Shown: positions 58,027 through 64,000 of the stretch, one piece after another | Layout of the letters: every line of letters starts with the position of its first letter | Position numbering within the stretch: the stretch's first letter is position 1 | Assembly (NCBI RefSeq): GCF_028583425.1 | Contig: NC_072805.1 | Coordinates: 17,432,001-17,496,000, forward strand | Source of the DNA: Eublepharis macularius | Taxonomy: Eukaryota; Chordata; Lepidosauria; Squamata; Eublepharidae | Length of the DNA: 64,000 nt | Direction: 5' to 3' | Program-made: the position numbers and the translations under genes | The notes under the pieces: model-generated | Told to the model about the DNA's origin: nothing | Databases searched by the model: none | Seen by the model: the letters and a program-made list of their open reading frames with translations, nothing else

Positions 58027-58725
58027 CTGAGGAGCAGTTCTTTGAAACCCAGAAGCTATCTCCATTGGTTCTCATAAAGATATTGTTTCACTGCTGTTGC
58101 TAAGGTGAAAGAGATTCTGCATGTCCATTTTTGAAATCTGAGCTTTTTACTGATCCTACATATGGTATCGTGGCTGCTCCTGTTGTTTTGGCTTTTAACA
58201 CAGTGCTGTTCACAATGGTAAGATCTGAGCAAATTCATAGTAGCGTAGACATAGTGTGAATCCTATTCCTAAGATTTGTATCTGATGTGTCCCTCATTGT
58301 AGAGTGAATTATTGATGTACTGTGTGCTTTATTCTGAGACCTACTGCTGTTGAGCACTTTTTAGTTCCTCATCAAAGAGATGCTAATCATCCCCACCATT
58401 TGTGCTGATATGCATCCTAAAATATCCCTTACTTCAACCATTGTTGAGTTCCCCGTGAGACACTTTTATTCTTTTCTTTTTTTTGAAGAACAAAGACAAC
58501 TAGAGTGTGCGCCTAAATACCTATGCAGCTATCAGCATCTGATTTCTTTTCTGGGTTATATTTTTGATCCTGCACAATCCCAGTTGCTTTCTTTTTGGGG
58601 GGTTATTTTTTTTTCATTTTGATACAAAGATTAAAATCCCACTGAAGGGAAAAGTTGCTTTCTTAAACCACCAAGGCATCTCAGCATTCTGCCCTCTTTT
58701 AAAATTTTCATCCCACCACCAGCAT

Positions 58726-58912
58726 GGCCGTTTCCACACTGCTTACCTTGTTCCAGAAAACAGCGAAATCTCACGCGAAATCTCGCGCGAAGATGCTGTT
58801 AGCGTGTCTTCCTGCGCGATAACAGCGTCTTCTTGTGTGATTTCGCGTAATAACAGCGTCATCTCGTGCGATTTCTTGCGAGATTTCGCTGTTTTCCAGA
58901 ACAAGGTAAGCT
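58726..58912. mobile_element. GGCCGTTTCCACAC-type MITE
   Basis: The left end GGCCGTTTCCACACTGC is clear. The interior halves are inverted: 'ttgttccagaaaacagcg' against 'cgctgttttccagaacaa', rich in CpG. The right terminus is worn. Confidence 0.65.
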
Positions 58913-59047
58913 CATTAAGCTATCTGTGCCTAGATTTGGTGCTTTGTTGCTGTTTTGTAAATGAACCTCACCCAGGGAACACCTATCGGGAGGAGGAAGC
59001 TCATGGCCCAGAAAACCAGGAATAGCAGATGAGATGGGGATATGAAC

Positions 59048-59049
59048 TC

Positions 59050-59083
<34 letters not shown>

Positions 59084-59115
59084 ACATACACACACACACG
59101 CACAAATGTGTGTGT
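59048..59115. repeat. (CT)n(CA)n simple repeat
   Basis: A CT run of about 38 bp followed by CACACACAC and TGTGTGTG. Confidence 0.95.
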
Positions 59116-59161
59116 CTGTCTAGCTAGCTCTATAATGTATATATGTATGTATACATATACT

Positions 59162-59290
59162 CAGGGCTTTTTTTCTGGGAAAAGAGGTGGTGGAACTCAG
59201 TGGGTTGCCCTCGGAGAAAATGGTCACATGGCTGGTGGCCCCGCCCCCTGATCTCCAGACAGAGGGGAGTTGAGGTTGCCCTCCGTGCCG
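59162..59290. mobile_element. hAT-like element, one end (CAGGGCTTTTTTTC)
   Basis: Begins CAGGGCTTTTTTTCTGGG, with 'gaggtggtggaactcagtg' and 'ccgccccctgatctcc' following. The opposite terminus is missing, so this is a half element. An A-rich LINE-like tail (59300-59420) follows. Confidence 0.5.
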
Positions 59291-59538
59291 CCTATGTATT
59301 AACCTATGTATTAAAGTTGAAGCTCTGTGTTAATATTTTTAAATGCAATGTATTATATTGGTTTGTTGTTTGATTATTGTTACAGTTCTAAAATTGAATA
59401 AAAATATATATTTTTTTAAAAAAACTATGTATGTGTAAATCCTCAACTAATACATGTTTTTAGTTCTCTCTAATGCAGGTATCTTTGATGGTTTGCTTAG
59501 TCCGAGCTGGTTTTTTAAATCCAAAACTTTATTTGCAG

Positions 59539-59575
59539 GTCATGTTACGCAGACATGCTGAATGACAAAGACAGA
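59539..59575 (+). CDS. PRMT7: PRMT7 coding exon 2 (to residue 44)
   Basis: A 37-bp exon, flanked by TTTATTTGCAG and GTGAGTAA, that completes Arg-32 and reads SCYADMLNDKDR. The combined coding length with exon 1 is 132 bp, exactly 44 codons, and ends in phase 0. The sequence fits the PRMT7 family segment just before the Rossmann fold. The preceding intron is 2302 bp. Confidence 0.95.
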
Positions 59576-59645
59576 GTGAGTAATTTTTAAAATAGATACC
59601 TATATGTTAAATATAAACCTTGTATGTGTCACCTCATTAGAGACT

Positions 59646-59868
59646 TACTGTAGTGGAGTGGTTAGAGTGTTGGGTTAGGACTTGGGAGGCCAGGTTCGAA
59701 TTCCTGCTCTACCGTGGAAGCTGGCTGGGTGACCTTAGGCTGGTCAGACGCTTTCAGCCAAACTGACCTTGCAGGGTTGTTGTGACAATAAAATGGAGGA
59801 GAGAAGCACGATGTAAGCTGCTTTGGGTCCCTGTTAGGGAGAAAGGGTCGGTATAAATGAAGTAAATA
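59646..59868 (+). mobile_element. tRNA-headed SINE in PRMT7 intron 3
   Basis: The head 'gtggagtggttagagtg' and 'caggttcgaattcc' are A- and B-box-like. The body 'gctgggtgaccttaggc' and the tail 'cggtataaatgaagtaaata' complete it. Confidence 0.75.
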
Positions 59869-60061
59869 AATTAGCCCCGGTTTTGGGATCGCTTTGGATT
59901 CTTCCCCTTCCATTAACATCACCACCTTTAGGGATTTTCTTCCTTTCTCTGTGCTGGGTTGCAGGCTGTCTGAGGGAAGGGCAGCTCTTGCGAGGAAACA
60001 AAACGGTAGCATTTATTTTGGTTCTTGGTGAACAAGTGAAGCGTTTTCCAAATGTAACCTT

Positions 60062-60250
60062 GGCCGTTTCCACATGGCTTACCTTGTTCCGAAAAACAGC
60101 GAAATCTCGCGAGAAGACGCTGTTATTGCATCTTCTCGCGTGATAACAGCATCTTCTCACGCGATTTCACGCGATAACAGCGTGTTCTCGCGCAATTTTG
60201 TGCGAGATTTCGCTGTTTTCCGGAACAAGGTAAGCCGTGTGGAAACGGCC
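60062..60250. mobile_element. GGCCGTTTCCACA-type MITE with 3-bp duplication
   Basis: Ends are GGCCGTTTCCACATGGC and CCGTGTGGAAACGGCC, inverted. The interior is an extended palindrome with several 'cgcgataacagcgt' blocks. CTT stands at 60059-60061 and 60251-60253. It is the best preserved member here and very CpG-rich. Confidence 0.75.
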
Positions 60251-60253
60251 CTT

Positions 60254-60800
60254 CTCAAGTTGGAAGGGAGTTGCCCAGTTTTGGAAAAGTGAGATTAATT
60301 TTGCCCTGTTTGGTCACGTTGGTCATTCCCACTTTTTCTTTTTGTCATATGAGAATAAAAATCCCCTCCTCCACATCTGCATATGTTACTGCTTTAAATA
60401 CTTTGTCTGAAAGGGGAAAATCCAATTTCATACTAAAAGTGCAGATCTGCCTGGCTTTTCAAGGTTGTTTGCCAAATCAGTTTATTTGTCAATAACTGGG
60501 AAAGGTTTTGAATTTCGGTCTGGTGACCAAACTCTTGTAGGACATTTTCCAGCAGTCTATCCGTTTGTATTCCGCTCTTCTTTCAAGGACGTGAATAAAG
60601 ATCTGCACATCAGTTGACCTGAAGGTAACACAGTTCTAAGGGGAAAAAAACTTATTTTCTGTATTTTTAGATGACTCGTTCATGTGTTAGTAGACATTTT
60701 CTTAAAACCAGCGTTCCCTGACACTCGATAGACGGGGCCTGCCTGAGTTTTGTGGAAAGTAGTTTCGCTTGCTGGCGGTGGGGGGGATCTGCCACCTAAT
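60254..60800. other. PRMT7 intron 3, no recognised element
   Basis: No exon-like or repeat feature is recognised. Confidence 0.4.
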
Positions 60801-60804
60801 TTTA

Positions 60805-60985
60805 TTTTAGTTTTCTTTATTTATAGTCTTCCTTTCTCACTGGGACTCAAGGCAGATTACATAGTGTAAGTCAATGCAGTCAATAGAATGTGACATCTAA
60901 TAAGCAATGTAATTGGACTAGGATTACAGAAATTTGAAACAAAACAAAAAGAATTAGACATAGTATGTTGAACAGTGCAGAAATT
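60805..60985 (-). mobile_element. L2-type 3' UTR fragment
   Basis: 'ctttctcactgggactcaag' matches the LINE 3' end at 50215-50255 in the same orientation. Confidence 0.45.
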
Positions 60986-60986
60986 G

Positions 60987-61243
60987 GTATTACATAACAA
61001 CAACAACAACATTCAATTTATATACCACCCTTCAAGATGACTACACCCACTCCGAGCAGTTTACAAAGTATGTTATTATTATCCTCATGACCATCACCCT
61101 CTGAGGTGGGTGGGGCTGAGAGAGCTCTGAGAGAGCTGTGACTGACCTAAGGTCACCCAGCTGGCTTCAAGTGGAGGAGTGGGGAATCAAACCCAGCTCT
61201 CCAGATTAGAGTCCCACTGCTCTTAACCTCTACACCAAACTGC
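60987..61243 (-). mobile_element. tRNA-headed SINE, reverse orientation
   Basis: Begins with an ACA-repeat tail and continues 'ttcaatttatataccaccc'. It ends with the tRNA-like head 'aatcaaacccagctctcc' and 'ctcttaacctctacacca' read in reverse. Same family as 45024-45272. Confidence 0.75.
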
Positions 61244-61789
61244 AGTTCTATTTGGGGCTCAGGAACAACTGAAGACAATGTGAGGGAAGCAGGATAATAT
61301 ATACAGCAACACAGATAATGCATACTATAATCTTTTTACAATCTTTGTAAAAAGCAGCTTCCTGAAGCATTCCATTGTAATGTAGCCCTATTACATTTAT
61401 AGAAATACCGTCCTGAACAGTTCTGTTTTCCAATTAAGCACAGTCCCTTTCTTAGTCGATCTAAAGGTTTTTAACCCATTAACTGAACTGATGGATTGAG
61501 TAATTTTTGCAGCCCTAGTATTTTTAAATTTAAATTGATATTAGAAGGACAAAGCACAGAAGTCTTTGAAAATGTGTTTGGTTGAGAGTTGGTTTTGTAA
61601 AACTTGTATGCTATTTAGTAATGATTATTTAATTAGACTTATAGATTGCTCGTCCCCACAAGTGGGCTCAGACCAGATTACAACTATAATATAAAGATGA
61701 AAACACGGTAGCATAAAACAGTATAAAAAAATTAATGTACGATTTGTTAAAAACAGCAACTTGCATATTGCACAAATTAAGGTTTGATG

Positions 61790-62000
61790 ACTCTGTCCTG
61801 GATGGCCCAGGCTAGCTGGACCTCATCAGCTCTTGGAAGCTAAGCAGGGTGACCCAGGCTGGTACTTGGATGGGAGATCACCATGGAAGGCTGCTATGCA
61901 GAGGAAGGCAGTGGCAGACCACCTCTGTTCATCTCTTGCCTTGAAAACCCTGTGGGGTTGCCATAAATCAACTGCAACTTGTTGGGGCTTTACACACACG
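61790..62000 (+). mobile_element. 5S-rRNA-derived SINE
   Basis: The head 'atggcccaggctagctggac', 'ttggaagctaagcagggtga' and 'acttggatgggagatcacc' follows 5S rRNA, including its internal promoter region. The tail 'gttgccataaatcaactgc' and 'aacttgttggggctt' resembles LINE-type (Bov-B-like) SINE tails, ending in an ACAC run. AGGTTTGATG stands on both sides (61780-61789 and 62001-62010). This is a 5S-Sauria type SINE, not a functional 5S gene. Confidence 0.85.
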
Positions 62001-62039
62001 AGGTTTGATGGCGAGCCCTCTGAGAACAATGTTCCATGT

Positions 62040-62942
62040 GTCTGTTAAGGGCTTCTAGGACAGTCATGGAACTTGCCATCTTTCTTTCGCTACAGAATTC
62101 CTGTTTAGAAAGTAAGATTAAGTATTTTTCAGAGCAGCCTTGGGTGATGTTCAGAAGCATCTGAAATAAAGAGTTTCCAGTTTCAGTCCTGCTAACCAGA
62201 ACAACGTTCTTAACACCTCGCTAGTTTCGAAAAGCTCTTAGCTTTTTGTAAAGATCTTTTAATTCATTTTTCAAGTAGGTGACTTTTTAAAAGGAGGGGA
62301 GAGGGAATCGAAAAGCACTACCAGCAGGGAATTATATCCATCTGTTTTAAAAAGCTGCAAATCCATCAAATGTCTCTTTCTTTGATAAGAGATCTATACA
62401 TGTTGGCAAGATGAAAAATCCTCAGTGGCTTTCATGGGGGGGGGGGGGAAACGGTGTTTTAACTCAACAGGAGGCCGTTCTGTTTCAGAGAAGCTTCTGT
62501 CGCTGTAGCTGTCAGTTTTGGAGAGTTTAAGACTTAGGTTTGGATCGAAAGATTTTAAAAGCCCTTTTCAGGAGAAGGGGGGCAAAAACACCAGTGAAGC
62601 TGGAAGCAGTTGGAATTGCAGTGGTTTTGCAGTTCTTAATGCAACTTGTTTACCATCACGTTACTAAGCGTGGAGATGGTGTTTCATTTTTTTTACCAAG
62701 TGTCTCACAAGCCTCTGCACTGTAGATGAGTTTTCCCAGAACACTATGATGTAAGAAATATTTATATCCCGCTTTATCTCTTTAGCCTTCCTTGAATCAT
62801 TTTGCTGAAAAGACAGTCTGTTTTTATCCTCAAAAGTCACATGTATGCAGGTTCAAGAGAATCAGGCTTAGAGTGCGTCTGCTGTGCAGCTGAAACAAAG
62901 AGACTTGTGGTGAAGGTGACAGAGGTTTGTCTGTCTCAACAG
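62040..62942. other. PRMT7 intron 3, right part
   Basis: No named repeat. A G run lies at 62438-62449. The segment before the exon ends in GTTTGTCTGTCTCAACAG, a good acceptor. Confidence 0.5.
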
Positions 62943-63092
62943 AACGTAAAGTACTTCCAAGGCATTTGTGCTGCAGTGGGCCGAGTGAAAGCAAGAGGGG
63001 AGAGAGCGATCGTCCTGGACATCGGAACAGGCACTGGGCTCTTGTCCATGATGGCGGCAACAGCAGGGGCCGATTTCTGCTATGCTGTGGAG
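62943..63092 (+). CDS. PRMT7: PRMT7 coding exon 3 (residues 45-94)
   Basis: A 150-bp exon between CTCAACAG and GTAAGC, in phase 0 at both ends. It reads '[20 protein letters not shown]', then the S-adenosylmethionine-binding motif I '[15 protein letters not shown]' and '[10 protein letters not shown]'. The GTGTG loop binds the cofactor and the terminal Glu region begins post-I. Everything agrees with PRMT7 and no residue of the motif is missing. Later exons are outside the window. Confidence 0.95.
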
Positions 63093-63536
63093 GTAAGCAT
63101 TGTCCCTTTCCCACACTTGCAGCAGCCATACATGAGTTGCTTATGAGTCCGGCTTTAATACTGTGGCAAAGACAGAAATTGCCTGATCTGTGTTTATTTT
63201 TACATAGCCGTCCACAAAACTTGCCCAGGCTCGACAGATTACGCTCTCAGTACATTGTTATTTTGTTCTTGTAACATATATTGGACTACACTGACCTTTT
63301 AGATATAATGCCGAAGCATGACTTGGCGTTAGAAAATGAGCCTCAGGTTTTTGAGTTTTGATCCTTTCCTCCCTTTTCCTCCCCTACCCCTTCTTTGCAT
63401 TTCCAGGTTATCAGTAAACCAGGACTTGCCTTTCTTTGAAATGATGAACTGTAGTTTCCCTTTGAAACCAGACCTGAACAGCATAGATCAGTCGTGGTTT
63501 TGCGACTCTAGGTTTGGAAGGGAACTGCAGACATAG
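63093..63536. other. PRMT7 intron 3-4, left part
   Basis: No exon or repeat is recognised. A phrase near 63415-63480 ('ccaggacttgcctttctttg') may be from a dispersed repeat. Confidence 0.35.
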
Positions 63537-63713
63537 GCTTGGGTCCTCCTGAGCCTTCGTTCCCATATATATTTCGGTCTGGCCACTGCAGGGTGCACTT
63601 CTTCTCATACTAGGCATGCACAAGATGCATGCTTTTCAAGGAGCCCCAAGCTGTCTAGTAGTCTGCAGTGGAGGATAACCTCCACACCGGCTGGGAAGAA
63701 GTACACATTCAAA

Positions 63714-64000
63714 ATGGAACAGTCCATCTCAGATCTTAAGTGGTACAGTCCATTCTGTGACCTCGGAATTCAGTCTACTGTATCTGTAGAGCTGGCTTCA
63801 GTGTATGTGTTCTATCAGAACGATGGGCTGGCTCCAGTGAAAATTTCTGCTGATGGAAGGAAGGGGGTGATTTTTACTGACCTTTCTGATACTATGTTCT
63901 TCAAGATCCGGGTCCCCCAGGAACTGCATTTTGGAGGGCATTTTGAGCTCCATCAAGAGACGGGGAAGCACACTGACAAATCCCTTTGGTGGATAGAAAC
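63714..64000 (+). CDS. unidentified open frame running off the window
   Basis: From ATG at 63714 there are 95 codons without a stop to the window end. The same frame is open upstream to a TAG near 63535, about 154 codons in all. The product includes 'SDLKWYSPFCDLGIQSTVSV', 'VYVFYQNDGLAPVKISADG' and 'FFKIRVPQELHFGGHFELH', alternating hydrophobic and polar as in beta strands. It is not PRMT7 sequence, and I do not recognise the family. It could be an inserted retrocopy, a mobile-element or ancient viral gene, or a host exon of another gene. An open frame this long is unlikely by chance. Confidence 0.4.
   Translation, partial: MEQSISDLKWYSPFCDLGIQSTVSVELASVYVFYQNDGLAPVKISADGRKGVIFTDLSDTMFFKIRVPQELHFGGHFELHQETGKHTDKSLWWIE

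Noticed and set aside
58564-59025. 153-codon open frame on +
   Set aside because: It runs through a palindromic MITE and has no domain; it lies in a PRMT7 intron.
61790-61910. Possible 5S rRNA gene
   Set aside because: It has many differences from 5S, no terminator at the end of the gene-like part, a SINE tail and flanking duplications.

Overview
The window looks like a lizard-type (squamate) nuclear chromosome. The evidence is the repeat content: a 5S-rRNA-headed SINE, two or three tRNA-headed SINE families, L2, R4-like and L1 LINE 3' ends, a Penelope-like element, and many short hAT-type inverted-repeat elements. There is also one vertebrate multi-exon gene with consensus splice sites. A gecko or related lizard is plausible, but the species cannot be fixed from sequence alone.

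The only host gene I can name is PRMT7 (protein arginine methyltransferase 7), on the + strand at the right end. A CpG-rich promoter and non-coding first exon lie at about 52.2-52.35 kb. Coding exons at 57142-57236, 59539-59575 and 62943-63092 encode the first 94 residues, including the SAM-binding motif. The rest of the gene lies beyond the window. The gene-proximal 110 bp of the promoter has a second, CpG-decayed copy at 56890-56999, just upstream of the first coding exon. An unidentified open frame (about 63.54 kb onward) runs off the right edge inside intron 3.

Layout. 0-21.5 kb: no recognisable host gene; nested short DNA transposons, SINEs, an LTR-like repeat in two copies, L1 3'-UTR copies, a broken Penelope-like element (15.8-17.3 kb) and a local duplication cluster (19.6-21.4 kb). 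21.6-47.4 kb: a large, diverged satellite with a unit of about 118 bp, roughly 120 units in total. It is split by a PIF/Harbinger transposon (about 24.7-29.1 kb; a DDE transposase on + and a Myb/SANT-like partner on -), by SINEs, by a short inverted-repeat element and by about 4 kb of unrelated DNA. 47.8-48.4 kb: a separate 107-bp tandem array. 49.3-51.5 kb: R4-like and L2 LINE 3' ends with other elements nested in them. 52.2-64.0 kb: PRMT7 with repeat-rich introns.

The most unusual structure is the 118-bp satellite. Each consensus unit carries a near-consensus splice donor (GAG|GTAAGA) and an acceptor-like CTTTCAG about 41 bp later, so the array reads as many repeats of a 77-bp exon-like block and a 41-bp intron-like block. 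Whether this is functional cannot be judged from the sequence.
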